DNA of 64,000 bases from Selenomonadales bacterium (GCA_029975165.1 JARKPR010000078.1:1-64000), one strand, 5' to 3'; shown: positions 26,145 to 34,790, numbered from the stretch's first letter. The notes: generated by a model not told the origin, from the letters alone. Program-made: numbers and translations.

Positions 26145-26934
26145 TGGTTTCCACCTCCAGTTTGATTGGGTTGTTGAATCTTAACGGTTGGGACATGTCG
26201 ACCCTGATTTTTCGCGTGGCTATAAAGTGCCGGAGAAGAAGCAGGCTCGTCCCAATTCCCAGGCTCAATTTCGCGTCAAGCCAATTGCACATGTGTATCG
26301 GTGCTTGCCCGCTCTCCAACGCCTCTTTGAACTTATGCGCGGCGTAAGCTATGCCCTCGCTGTCCGGAAGCCCTTTGACCCCCTCCAAAGAATATGCGTC
26401 CCTCACGAACATGAGGTTTTTCACGAGGGCTTTCGGAGGCGTTTTTTCGGTAAGAATCTTCCAGCTGGCTCCGAGGTCGGTCCAGTACTTTCTTTCGATT
26501 TCGAGCTTTTCCAATATCCGCTTCATCCGTCTGGGGTTATTAATTTCCGATTCCCACTTGCAGGCGAACGCTAAAGTCCGGCCGTCGGCCTTGGTTACAA
26601 CCAAGTCCGTGGTCATAACGAGGTATTCCTTGGTCTTGTTGTCCTTGGGATGCCTTATCCCCAACCGAGCCGCTAAGTCGATGGTTTTAGCGAGAGGCAA
26701 TGGAAATTGCTCCCGAATGTCGGTCACGTCTTGCATCCATTGCAGTTGATAGAAGTTTCCCCGTTCGTTGTCGGAGAGGAAGACTTGTTCTCTATCCGTC
26801 TTTAGCCCTTTCACACGGGTCGAACGTCCTTGACTGGGAACTTCTCTTACCGTTAGCCATGGTCTGTAATCCGCTCCAGTACCCTGTCCAAAACCTGCCT
26901 TCAGCTTGTTCACGGTGCTTTTGCCTCTTCCCAT
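26137..26934 (-). CDS. tnsA: TnsA-like 5'-end endonuclease
   Basis: 265 residues. Restriction-endonuclease-like core with YLVMTTDLVVTKADGRTLAFACKWESE split over the catalytic Asp (near 130) and Lys (near 148), followed by a winged-helix C-terminal region. TnsA cuts the non-transferred strand, so the element should move by cut-and-paste and not by replicative transposition. ATG 26934 follows GAGGGGAAA. It is the first gene of the operon tnsA-tnsB-tnsC-tnsD-tniQ-WYL. Confidence 0.93.
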   Translation of the reverse strand: MGRGKSTVNKLKAGFGQGTGADYRPWLTVREVPSQGRSTRVKGLKTDREQVFLSDNERGNFYQLQWMQDVTDIREQFPLPLAKTIDLAARLGIRHPKDNKTKEYLVMTTDLVVTKADGRTLAFACKWESEINNPRRMKRILEKLEIERKYWTDLGASWKILTEKTPPKALVKNLMFVRDAYSLEGVKGLPDSEGIAYAAHKFKEALESGQAPIHMCNWLDAKLSLGIGTSLLLLRHFIATRKIRVDMSQPLRFNNPIKLEVETNA

Positions 26935-27164
26935 TCGATTTCCCCTCTCGTTTGCTCTCTTTGATGGTGTACCCGGTTATACCATAATTCTTTATGAATA
27001 ACCCCAGAAATACAGCGAGGCCCCCGGCAGTGACGGGGAACCTCTACGATTTTAAGATACGCCTCCATCCGTGTTCCTATTCGTCTATATGACATGCAAT
27101 AAAAGCCATATTTGTGCGGATTTGCTGACCGTGGCTCACAAAATTAAGTAGGAAAAGGACATGA

Positions 27165-27191
27165 GAAAAGCCGCCAATCGTGCGGCTTTTC
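27165..27191. terminator. Bidirectional terminator-like hairpin upstream of tnsA
   Basis: A perfect 10-bp stem (GAAAAGCCGC / GCGGCTTTTC) with a 7-nt loop and A/T-rich arms. Confidence 0.7.
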
Positions 27192-27453
27192 GTGGTTTTC
27201 AGGCATGTCGATTATTAAATGTTGCTTATTGGGCCATTCACAGTCTCGGTCCTCGTTGTGTTGTGCCTTGCCCCGGGTAAATTGTAGGGGTGGCCGGTGC
27301 TTGGCATGGATGAAATAGAATCTCTCATGCAGAAACACAAACGGCTCAAGAAAGAAAATGAAATGCTGGTGGAAGCGATTGAGCAACGAGAGATTATTGG
27401 GACCGAAAAGGAAGAAATGTTCAAAAATCCGACGTCACAACTCCATAAGAAAA

Positions 27454-27479
27454 CGCCGTCCGGAAGGGCGGCGCTTTTT
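27454..27479. terminator. Terminator downstream of the ImmA-like gene
   Basis: An 8-bp GC stem (CGCCGTCC / GGGCGGCG, one wobble, GGAA loop) with TTTTT on the plus side and TTTT on the minus side. It lies about 70 bases beyond the stop codon of the minus-strand gene at 27548. Confidence 0.75.
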
Positions 27480-27547
27480 GCTGTTTCCCTAGCATCTGTC
27501 AAACAAATATAAACGGGCAACTAATTATAAAACGTCAAATGAAGTGC

Positions 27548-28366
27548 CTATCTACAAGAATTTCCTTCATCGTCATTTGGCGGGATGTACAAGAGTGTTA
27601 GAATCATTCCCAAGTCAGAAAAGTAGCGAGAATGCTCAAACAGGGGAACATCTTGCGGTATTCCGGTATTTGTCAGCCATCCATGGGGCAAAAGTTCTTG
27701 GAACTTGTCCTTGACGGGAATGCCGTCGAGGAAGTCTGATGCATATGTTTGCGGATTTAATGGCCGGCCTTTAGGAATTATGTTGTAGCCAAAGTACTTC
27801 GACCTGATTGACCAAGCGACTTTTCCATGACGGGAAAAGACGACCGCGCATCTCTCGTCCAATACCTCGGTTAGGCGCATCGCCGCGGTCGTGCTTGTTA
27901 CCTTGAATTTATTAGCTACTTCGTCCACCGTGGTGAAGTTGAATGGTTTCGATTTGGTGAACTTCCTCACTTCTTGGAGAGGCATTAGCAATTCGGCCGC
28001 GAAGCAGTTCGCTTCCTTTTCCCGTCGCATGTCGTCTGCGTTATATGACATGACATTATAAGCGGAGCAGGAATAAACATGGCTCTCATGGCCTTTTATC
28101 CTAAAATGCCCGAGCTCGTGCCCCCCGGTAAAATTGCGTCTTCTTTCGTAGGGTATTCCCGAGTTGACCACCATTATCGGTACGTCGCCACGACGGTCCA
28201 GAACTCCGTCAAACCCTTTCACACCGATGTCTTCTTCAACATATTCTATGCCTAGCTTCTTGGCGATTTCCGGTATGCTTACAGGCCATATCGTAATTTT
28301 TAACTCGTGGACCAGTTCGCGCGCATAGCTCTCCGGTGATAACGGATTGCCAAATCCGAAGTTCAA
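27548..28366 (-). CDS. ImmA/IrrE-family metallopeptidase, sigma-cluster member
   Basis: 272 residues with HELGH in FTGGHELGHFRIKGHE and the family helix EANCFAAELLMPLQEV. It starts at TTG 28366 after AAAGGAGG, 3 bases past the stop of the 112-residue gene, so both are co-translated. Unlike the copy at 12251 it has no XRE partner. The genes upstream encode a small protein and an ECF sigma factor. It may cleave the small protein to release the sigma factor, which is inferred. Confidence 0.88.
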   Translation of the reverse strand: MNFGFGNPLSPESYARELVHELKITIWPVSIPEIAKKLGIEYVEEDIGVKGFDGVLDRRGDVPIMVVNSGIPYERRRNFTGGHELGHFRIKGHESHVYSCSAYNVMSYNADDMRREKEANCFAAELLMPLQEVRKFTKSKPFNFTTVDEVANKFKVTSTTAAMRLTEVLDERCAVVFSRHGKVAWSIRSKYFGYNIIPKGRPLNPQTYASDFLDGIPVKDKFQELLPHGWLTNTGIPQDVPLFEHSRYFSDLGMILTLLYIPPNDDEGNSCR

Positions 28367-28369
28367 AAG

Positions 28370-28708
28370 TTAATCCTCCTTTTTGAACCTGCTCCGTATC
28401 TCGGCTAGCTTGTTTTCCAGCTTTTGCTGGTTCGCCACGTTTTGATGTTTGGTACGCGCTGCAATTCCAGCGCACACACTACGATTTTCTTTGAAGATTT
28501 GTTCCATTTTTGCAAGGACATGGCGTCTAAAAGTTGGAGTGACCTCATAGTTCGTACAACTGTTCTTGAACGCTTCCCTGAATATTATCAACCTTTTTAA
28601 TTCGTCTCTGTCTTTCACAGGACATTCCAGCAAAAGCGCCTCCACATCAATCCGCTCTCCTCTGATGCGAGAATCCTCATACCTAGTAAGCAATTTGTCA
28701 ATAATCAT
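28370..28708 (-). CDS. Small helical protein between sigma factor and ImmA, 112 aa
   Basis: Helical and charged (KLLTRYEDSRIRGERIDVEALL, DRDELKRLIIFREAFKN, TPTFRRHVLAKMEQIFKEN, LENKLAEIRSRFKKED). There is no membrane segment, so it is not a classical membrane anti-sigma. Its layout (short N-terminal helices, then a helix reading TFRRHVLAKM) resembles cytosolic anti-sigma-like partners encoded after ECF genes. It might be the anti-sigma factor and substrate of the peptidase encoded immediately downstream. No family was recognised. Confidence 0.65.
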   Translation of the reverse strand: MIIDKLLTRYEDSRIRGERIDVEALLLECPVKDRDELKRLIIFREAFKNSCTNYEVTPTFRRHVLAKMEQIFKENRSVCAGIAARTKHQNVANQQKLENKLAEIRSRFKKED

Positions 28709-28871
28709 AAAAATGCACCTCTAACTCTACTCTTCCCTCGATAACACATCTAGCATAACTTTATTATAATAATATAATTGGGCCTAACCGGACTACTAAT
28801 ATTGAAAGACTTGTCCTTTACGGGTTATACCTTGCCAATAATCGTATAATTGCACTTCAGGTTTCTATAAG

Positions 28872-29459
28872 TTAGTGTAGTTTTTCTGGAAAATCCGTCC
28901 GTTTTGGCAAAACTTTTTCATAAATTTCCAAGAATTTTTTCTCAAATGCATGTCCAGCATTTCTTCTCGCCTTTTCTAAACTATCAATGGACCGTCCCGT
29001 CCTCGCCGAAATAGTCTTATAATCAAGGTCACTTATAATCCTATAATAGATAATATCCTGGTATTCGGGCTTCAATGCAGCATATGCCGCCCTCATGCAA
29101 GCTGCTTTTTCAAAATGTAAAACTACTTCTTCCGGATTGTCGTAATAAGATATGGACGAAAAAAGGACGCTTTCTATGTCAACCGATTTTTCATATCGAA
29201 CTTCCTTCCTGGTCATTTCCTTGATGACCAACAAAGCTATCGAGTATAACCAAGTGAAAAAACTCGATTCGCCTCTAAATTTGTCTAGCTTTTCCACGGC
29301 TCGGCAAAAAGTTTCACTTACTATATCATCCGTTTCTTCGTGCGAATATTTGCCCGCAAGGCAACGACCTAGCTTTGCCGAATTTTCGTCAAAGAGAATT
29401 TCGCTAGCTTTCATATCGCCTTTTCTCCAAGCCATTACCAACGTATAATCTCGGTTCAA
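28872..29459 (-). CDS. ECF-type RNA polymerase sigma factor
   Basis: 195 residues with sigma region 2 (EILFDENSAKLGRCLAGKY, EETDDIVSETFCRAVEKLDKF, FFTWLYSIALLVIKEM) and region 4 (YAALKPEYQDIIYYRIISDL, DYKTISARTGRSIDSLEKAR). No region 3 is present, which is typical of ECF factors. It is followed after 163 bases by the small protein and the ImmA peptidase in the same direction. It probably directs transcription of island cargo, but the promoters it recognises cannot be told from the sequence. Confidence 0.9.
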   Translation of the reverse strand: MNRDYTLVMAWRKGDMKASEILFDENSAKLGRCLAGKYSHEETDDIVSETFCRAVEKLDKFRGESSFFTWLYSIALLVIKEMTRKEVRYEKSVDIESVLFSSISYYDNPEEVVLHFEKAACMRAAYAALKPEYQDIIYYRIISDLDYKTISARTGRSIDSLEKARRNAGHAFEKKFLEIYEKVLPKRTDFPEKLH

Positions 29460-29629
29460 TTCAGCGCCACTCCTGTCTTCTTACAGTAAATCTCTCCATT
29501 AAAGTTCCAAAACACAGTTAGTGAAAATTTTTGACTTAATTAGACGAAATCCTTCCAAAAGATTCATTTTGTGACATATTTTGTCGCGTGTCAGCCCTTC
29601 ATGGTACCGAATGTGCATGTGTTTTTGGA

Positions 29630-29661
29630 CATAAACGGCTGCCTTCTGGCAGCCGTTTATG
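29630..29661. terminator. Hairpin between the sigma gene and the 149-aa gene
   Basis: A perfect 14-bp stem (CATAAACGGCTGCC / GGCAGCCGTTTATG, TTCT loop) lies 51 bases beyond the stop of the minus-strand gene at 29713. The T-run is poor, so it may be a weak terminator or an RNA stabiliser. Confidence 0.5.
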
Positions 29662-29712
29662 CATTGTTACTGAGTATTGGGCTTTCTCGGCTTCTTTTTC
29701 ATGCAAGAATAG

Positions 29713-30162
29713 CTAGTTGTTATCAACGGTTCCTTTGAATGCCTCGCCTAGCTCGATGTCGAACAATTGCTCGGCGTTCTCGCTAGAGTACCCCAGCCTC
29801 CGGGCTTCGTCTGCGAAACCGGCCCGCATTTCATCGGGGCCAATCCCGGCCGCTGATATGAGCGCCTCCCAATTACCTTTCACGTCGTATGGGCCAAGGC
29901 TGGCCCTGATTATTGGGTTTCTTGCCCAGAACATCATGACCCCCAGTTCGTAGGTCAGACCCTTCCTGCTGGCCAGCATTCCCTGCAAATGAGCGGCGAT
30001 GGTCTTGGCGGTAGCCGAGCTTCGTATCAACGCCACCGCCATTTCCGAGGAAGCTTCAGTTATCGGATTATCGACTTTGCCACAGGCTTCGTCGCACCAT
30101 TCCGCTTGCTCCAGAAGCATTTCAATCAGGCTTTGCATCCAAGCGTTGCGTCTCATGTCCAT
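29713..30162 (-). CDS. Hypothetical helical protein, 149 aa
   Basis: Starts at ATG 30162 after AAGGGAGGGAC. All-helical composition: AWMQSLIEMLLEQAEWCDEA, EMAVALIRSSATAKTIAAHL, EMRAGFADEARRLGYSSENA. There are no motifs, signal peptide or membrane helices. It is flanked by a hairpin on one side and a long AT-rich region on the other, so it is probably transcribed alone. The function is unknown. Confidence 0.6.
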   Translation of the reverse strand: MDMRRNAWMQSLIEMLLEQAEWCDEACGKVDNPITEASSEMAVALIRSSATAKTIAAHLQGMLASRKGLTYELGVMMFWARNPIIRASLGPYDVKGNWEALISAAGIGPDEMRAGFADEARRLGYSSENAEQLFDIELGEAFKGTVDNN

Positions 30163-30561
30163 GTCCCTCCCTTTTCCACCCGCCGGCCGCATGTTCCGCA
30201 GTCGAATCGGGGAATCACGGTAAGGATATCCGTTTCGCTACGGTATTTCAAATCTTGCCATCGAAGAGGACGAAAAATCTAGCGCCAAAGTTTGAGAATT
30301 ATATGCAAAGCAACCCTGTTGGAGGAATGACGTTCGGTATAAAGTTAGGCTATGAAAAACATTGAAAATTTTGTCGTGATTTCTCTTTCAAATGACAATC
30401 AAGATAAATACTTGTAAATCCAATAGTTTACACAAAATTTTATAAATTGTCATTAAAAATGGCAGGATAATGTTATTAAATTATTGAACTAAATACTTAT
30501 ATAAATTACTGTAAATATGCAGAATATTTATAGCCAATTTGTTTGTCATTTGGAGGGACAA
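30163..30561. other. AT-rich divergent intergenic region
   Basis: 399 bp, much more AT-rich than its surroundings, between divergent genes. It has an inverted repeat AATGACAAT...ATTGTCATT (about 30391-30456) and, near its right end, CTGTAAATATGCAG, which resembles one arm of the transposon end repeats, probably by chance. Promoters for both flanking genes are expected here. Confidence 0.5.
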
Positions 30562-30885
30562 ATGAAATACTTGAAACCCAGAAAGCCATCCAAAGTCGGC
30601 TGGACGATTTCCGACCAGACCCTTTGTATCATTGAACAGTACGCCAAGTTTTCCAGCTATTCAGAGGAATTCATCGTCGAGGAATTCATGAAGAATCTCC
30701 TTGGCAACCCTGAATTCACCGTTTATCTAAGGGGGCTCAGACGCAACAAACGGATGGTTGACCGAATATTTTACGGCGATGAAGAGATGAGCCTTCTCAA
30801 GGAATTTTCAGCTCAGGGCAAAAATAGTGCCATGGAAGCGCCATCCATAAATGATATTGCTCCGAACAGCGAGTCGCCGAACTGA
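30562..30885 (+). CDS. Hypothetical protein upstream of the sce7726-like gene, 107 aa
   Basis: Start ATG 30562 after GGAGGGAC. Sequence: MKYLKPRKPSKVGWTISDQT, then helices IIEQYAKFSSYSEEFIVEEF and LRGLRRNKRMVDRIF, with an unstructured Ser/Pro-rich tail. The pattern of a short strand followed by two helices could be a ribbon-helix-helix-like DNA-binding protein, but this is weak. It ends 76 bases before the sce7726-like gene in the same direction and may be its regulator. Confidence 0.6.
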   Translation: MKYLKPRKPSKVGWTISDQTLCIIEQYAKFSSYSEEFIVEEFMKNLLGNPEFTVYLRGLRRNKRMVDRIFYGDEEMSLLKEFSAQGKNSAMEAPSINDIAPNSESPN

Positions 30886-30961
30886 CGTATCGTTGACTTG
30901 CCAGAGAAATCCACATATTATGAAACTGCAAACTCGTGAACTATCACCGGGAGGTGAAGAC

Positions 30962-31831
30962 GTGCAATCCTCAATCTGCGAACTGGAACACCGTGTTCCG
31001 CCCCATAGACTGGAGGAAATGGCAAAGGCGGTTAACTACGCCTACAACTCGCAACTTGATGATTATGGTGTTTGGCAGGTCATAGTCGATTGCGCGCCCG
31101 AAGAGGTCATTCCGGTTCTCGACCGTATGAAAGACCACTTTGTTGGCCACGAGGTTGCCAATGCTCTGCTCATGAAGTACTACCCGAGCGAGCGTGTGGT
31201 CAAATATCATATAGCGAAATCGTTCATGGGAGTCAAACGTGACACAACTCTTTTTGAGATGACAATTGACTCTAGCCGCCTCGATTTGGGCAGAGTTAAC
31301 GGGCATTCCTATGCCTACGAGATAAAGACCGAGTTCGACAGTCTGACCAAGTTGACGAAACAGCTTGAGGATTATTCTCGGGTCATGGAATATGTATTCG
31401 TAGTTACGGTGCCTGAGCATGAAGCCGATGCTCTAGCCATAATCCCATCGCATTGCGGTCTTATTCGATACGAGTTGAAAAAAGAAAGGTTCAGGACCGA
31501 GGAGATAAAGCCTGCGGTCATGAACCCTTTCATCGATATGCGTGCTCAGATTCGGAATCTGACGTCCCAAGACATTGCTTTCATTCTTAAAAAAATCGGT
31601 ATAAGGAATTTGCCAGCGACCCGCGCTGAACGGGAGCCTCTCCTAATTGAAATGCTCGGCGCAGACGACATGAACGAATTTTTCAAGCTCGCCTTGAAGC
31701 ACAAGTTCTCCAGACGATGGGCGTACCTTCAAAAAGTCATTAATGACATTCAACCTATCGACGCCCAAATGTTTTTCATGGTGCCGTCGGACCCCAAATG
31801 GGTGTATTACAAAAACTGCTCCAGCGTGTGA
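30962..31831 (+). CDS. sce7726-family protein (PD-(D/E)XK nuclease-like)
   Basis: About 289 residues from GTG 30962, which follows GGGAGGTGAA; longer in-frame extensions to 30851 overlap the previous gene. The core reads SRLDLGRVNGHSYAYEIKTE then FDSLTKLTKQLEDYSRVMEY and VFVVTVPEHEADAL, i.e. D...EIK with a following helix, as in the nuclease-like sce7726 family. A helical C-terminal region follows. It converges with the sce7725-like gene and overlaps it by 25 bases. These families are found side by side in many genomes; their function is not established and a defence role is inferred. Confidence 0.82.
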   Translation: MQSSICELEHRVPPHRLEEMAKAVNYAYNSQLDDYGVWQVIVDCAPEEVIPVLDRMKDHFVGHEVANALLMKYYPSERVVKYHIAKSFMGVKRDTTLFEMTIDSSRLDLGRVNGHSYAYEIKTEFDSLTKLTKQLEDYSRVMEYVFVVTVPEHEADALAIIPSHCGLIRYELKKERFRTEEIKPAVMNPFIDMRAQIRNLTSQDIAFILKKIGIRNLPATRAEREPLLIEMLGADDMNEFFKLALKHKFSRRWAYLQKVINDIQPIDAQMFFMVPSDPKWVYYKNCSSV

Positions 31832-32856
31832 AGATAGTGCATGACCGCAAGCCCTTTCCACTTCGCATGACTTTTGAACAGCTCCGCATGCTTGCCAAGC
31901 TCAATAAGTATCCTGCATGCGGGGCATTCTTGTTTGTGCTTAGCCGAGTAATCGTTGAAAAATCTGGAATTCAGGACACTGGGGAGTATCACGGTATAGT
32001 AGTGATTCATGTCTTTGTCATTGCCCCGGAAACCAATATATTGATTGCTATCCCAATGGTAGAACACAAACCCAGGGGTGCCTTTGCCGCCGCGCGTAAT
32101 GCGGTCGTTCTTCAGGCCGGCGTAATCGCCAAAAGCACCGAACCCAAGACCTGTATATTCCTGAAGCAAAGAATTGTCGAAGTTGTCAATCGGTTCGTCA
32201 TGGGGAAGCTCCGAATTCATCAGTTCATCATTGATAGCGGCCCGAATGAGGACAGTCTGGCAATGTGCGTCGGAAGCAACCTTTTGCAGTGCCGGATAAC
32301 TGTTCTTCTTGTAGTTGACATTGTCGTGGCTACCCCGGTCAATGTCAAGCATAATAATATCGCCACCTGCTGCAACATGTTTCACCTCGTTTAGCGCCGT
32401 ACTTAACCCTGTTGGGAACAGCCTGAAAGCCAACTTAGGAAATTCGGCTCGCAACGCTTGGACTTGCGTCCGTATTGGTGTGTTCTCCTTTGTGCGTTGG
32501 GTGTAATGGATTGATGGCGCGTAGGTAACAACGGGGATAAGGTCGGGAATGCCCTTCAGTTCCTTGAGGTACTTGACTCGTAGCGAAAAATCCCGTTGAG
32601 TGGCCGTCAGGAAATCCTTGATTCTTGCCTTGCCGCTTGCGGCGCCAGTAATATATGTGGGAATGTCAATCATCAATGGCCGTCCAATTTCCTTGAGTTC
32701 CGGCTCATAACACTCGGTGAATGACTTGTTGGTGTTCTCTCTTGATTTGCTGGCAATAATTTCGACCAGCGGCAAGGTCTTATCGCTCAGTTTAACAGTT
32801 TTCAAAGCCGTCCTTTCTTGGTCCCGGAACCTTAGCACAGGTACATATTTAAACAT
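31807..32856 (-). CDS. sce7725/beta-family protein
   Basis: 349 residues from ATG 32856 after GGAGGAGG. It opens FKYVPVLRFRDQERTALKTV, with an ADxx-like TIM-barrel pattern (LPLVEIIASK, GRPLMIDIPTYI, LIPVVTYAPS, DIIMLDIDRG), as in the beta/sce7725 families. Near the C-terminus it has CPACRI, possibly half of a metal site. Its partner is the convergent sce7726-like nuclease; convergent rather than tandem arrangement is unusual to me. A terminator-like hairpin sits directly before its ribosome binding site. Confidence 0.75.
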   Translation of the reverse strand: MFKYVPVLRFRDQERTALKTVKLSDKTLPLVEIIASKSRENTNKSFTECYEPELKEIGRPLMIDIPTYITGAASGKARIKDFLTATQRDFSLRVKYLKELKGIPDLIPVVTYAPSIHYTQRTKENTPIRTQVQALRAEFPKLAFRLFPTGLSTALNEVKHVAAGGDIIMLDIDRGSHDNVNYKKNSYPALQKVASDAHCQTVLIRAAINDELMNSELPHDEPIDNFDNSLLQEYTGLGFGAFGDYAGLKNDRITRGGKGTPGFVFYHWDSNQYIGFRGNDKDMNHYYTVILPSVLNSRFFNDYSAKHKQECPACRILIELGKHAELFKSHAKWKGLAVMHYLHTLEQFL

Positions 32857-32875
32857 TGATTCTCCTCCTCCGCAA

Positions 32876-32912
32876 AACAAAACACGGCCAACGTTTTCCG
32901 TTGCCGTGTCTT
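32876..32912 (-). promoter_or_regulatory. Terminator-like hairpin directly upstream of the sce7725-like start
   Basis: On the minus strand an 11-bp stem with one bulge (ACACGGCAACG / CGTTGGCCGTGT) is followed by TTTTGTTTT and then, within 10 bases, by the GGAGGAGG ribosome binding site. It could be an attenuator controlling the gene, or insulate it from transcription entering from the right. Confidence 0.6.
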
Positions 32913-33269
32913 ATTGCTGCGACTGTCTAATATTTATATTACAAAGTTCTCCAGTAATGAACGAAGTCCTGCACCTTTTTATATTTTTTGTCAACAAATA
33001 CTAAATATTACAATACGAAAAAGATGTGTTCCCCAGTTATCGAAACCCGCATAGGCGATAGTTTAAGATTACGGTCGTCAGGAAATCACGATAAGGATAA
33101 CCGCTTTTTTCAAATTTGAGCTGGGCGCTCAATACAACCACTATTCGGTTTATGTCGGTATTCTTAACTCTCAATTTTTATAGAGATGGTCACCAGAAGC
33201 GTAGAATTCACAAAGCAGTATATAAAAGACAGTTAGCGCCGCCACATTAGGAGTGGCGGCGCTTTTGTG
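32913..33269. other. Intergenic region, AT-rich with a terminator at its right end
   Basis: 357 bp. The right end holds a 10-bp GC stem at 33236-33262 (GCGCCGCCAC / GTGGCGGCGC, 7-nt loop) followed by TTTT on the plus strand; it lies next to the stop of the gene at 33270. No gene was recognised in the remainder. Confidence 0.55.
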
Positions 33270-34559
33270 TTATTCCTGTTTTTTCGTCAGGTCCCGTATA
33301 AGCCCGACCAACTCCTTCATGGTTTCGGCTGAGTTCGTCGGCGATTCCTTGCCTTCGTCGACAGGTTTATCGGTTGTTCCGTTCCCGAAGAACTTTTCCG
33401 CCATTTTCTCCTTGAGCCGGTCCCCTATCTCCTTGTCCAACTCGGCGAGGTATGGATTGAGGGAGGCGAGTTCCAGCTCCTTCCGCCTGGTCTCTGTGGC
33501 GAACGCCTCGTTCCGCTCCGCCTGCTTGGCTGCGTAGGCGCCAAGTATGGCGAAGGTGGACGCGACGAACACTCTCGCGGCGAACTTTGCCCAAGTGAAC
33601 GCAGAATCTACGGTGTAAAGGAAGGCGTATATCGCGAACGCGGATAAGGAAATGAAAGACAATACAGCGACCACCTGCCAGACCCTGGCAGCAAACTGGG
33701 CGCTGTTAGCCGCTTTCTGGTAGCCCGCCATCATACCGGTGTTGCCGATGATGTGCACGAGTTCTTCGGCGTGTTGCCGAAGTTCTTGTATTTTCTGGAT
33801 AGTGCTGTCAGTCTTAGAAACAAGGACTTTCTCCTTGTTGTCGGCTTCATATTGAAGTTTTTCAGCAAGTTCGGTGAACTGTATAGAGAAGTCGGTGGTT
33901 GATTGCTTCACTTCCGCCGCCACTGCCTGGATGGCCTTGGTGAACTCCTCCCTTCTCTTTGTCTCAGCGACGTTGGCGGCCTCTGCCCTAGATGACTCGG
34001 CTTTAAGAAATTGCTCCTGGTATTGAGCGATGGCGTTGTCAAGACGCGCCTTCTGCTGGTCGACGACCTTGACGAGCTCGTGAATCTTGTCGGAAGCAGA
34101 TAACAAATCCTGTTGCAACCTGTCGCGGGAAGCCTCCAAGACCTGGATGCTCCGCTTTGCAGACACGCGTAGGGAACGTGTCGCCTCCCTTATGCCGGTG
34201 ATGTCGGCGACGGTCTGGGGAACGACTAAGAGGGATAGTTCCCGCAGTAGCGAGTCAAGGTGCTGGTTGATGAAAGCAAACTCTTGAATATTTGAGTTCG
34301 CATGGAAATTTTGAAGGTTCGCCTTGACATTGGTCAGGAAATCTAAGATATTCTTCAGCGTTATCGTCGAGTTAACTGCGAGGTCGATGTTTTCCAAGCG
34401 TTGTTCAAGAAGTTCAACCACCTGACGCACACGTTCGATGTCCTCAATGACTGATGAAGAGGAAAGACCTTGTTCGTCAATGCCGGCAAGGCTCTTCCTT
34501 ATATCGTCGATAACCGGCTGGATTGGGTAGTCCTTGAGCTGTTCTGACCATTTCCCCAT
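33270..34559 (-). CDS. Coiled-coil membrane protein, 429 aa
   Basis: Start ATG 34559 after GGGGTGATA. The N-terminal 290 residues are long coiled-coil helices (DIERVRQVVELLEQRLENID, QQKARLDNAIAQYQEQFLKA). Two adjacent membrane helices follow (VWQVVAVLSFISLSAFAIYA and ARVFVASTFAILGAYAAKQA), then a charged cytosolic tail. No catalytic motif is visible. Proteins with coiled coils and a membrane hairpin occur as effectors or sensors in abortive-infection systems, but no family was recognised and no partner gene is close. It appears monocistronic. Confidence 0.7.
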   Translation of the reverse strand: MGKWSEQLKDYPIQPVIDDIRKSLAGIDEQGLSSSSVIEDIERVRQVVELLEQRLENIDLAVNSTITLKNILDFLTNVKANLQNFHANSNIQEFAFINQHLDSLLRELSLLVVPQTVADITGIREATRSLRVSAKRSIQVLEASRDRLQQDLLSASDKIHELVKVVDQQKARLDNAIAQYQEQFLKAESSRAEAANVAETKRREEFTKAIQAVAAEVKQSTTDFSIQFTELAEKLQYEADNKEKVLVSKTDSTIQKIQELRQHAEELVHIIGNTGMMAGYQKAANSAQFAARVWQVVAVLSFISLSAFAIYAFLYTVDSAFTWAKFAARVFVASTFAILGAYAAKQAERNEAFATETRRKELELASLNPYLAELDKEIGDRLKEKMAEKFFGNGTTDKPVDEGKESPTNSAETMKELVGLIRDLTKKQE

Positions 34560-34790
34560 GATATCACCCCACAGCGGGGTTCGACAGACCAAGACACATT
34601 TCCTTCAATTTCTTGTAATTGTTAACAGAGAGGCATCTTGGGGAGGACTTCGACCCGTTCTTGGCAAAAACAAAGTGAAAAATACTTTCAATGCAAGGAG
34701 AGGCAGAACGACCAGACCACTCCGTTGCCATTTTACGGCCTTCGTATTAAACTTATACCAGAAAGATGCTCTGGGAAAGGAGCGACACAC

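Larger units (their letters stand above)
26935..27547. other. Control region upstream of tnsA; no firm gene
   Basis: 613 bp between tnsA and the convergent-side ImmA gene. It should carry the tns promoter and contains two terminator hairpins (27165-27191 and 27454-27479). A plus-strand frame at 27306-27512 would encode a coiled-coil peptide (MDEIESLMQKHKRLKKENEM), but a terminator lies inside it and its binding site is poor. Confidence 0.55.

Noticed and set aside
27306-27512. Plus-strand coiled-coil ORF of 68-71 residues upstream of tnsA
   Set aside because: A strong terminator lies inside the frame and the ribosome binding site is poor. Not listed as a gene.
30520-30540. CTGTAAATATGCAG, similar to part of a TnsB end site
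   Set aside because: Only part of the pattern is present, in an AT-rich region, with no second copy nearby. Probably chance.
30851-30961. Longer N-terminus of the sce7726-like protein
   Set aside because: It overlaps the previous gene, lacks a ribosome site, and GTG 30962 has GGGAGGTGAA in front.
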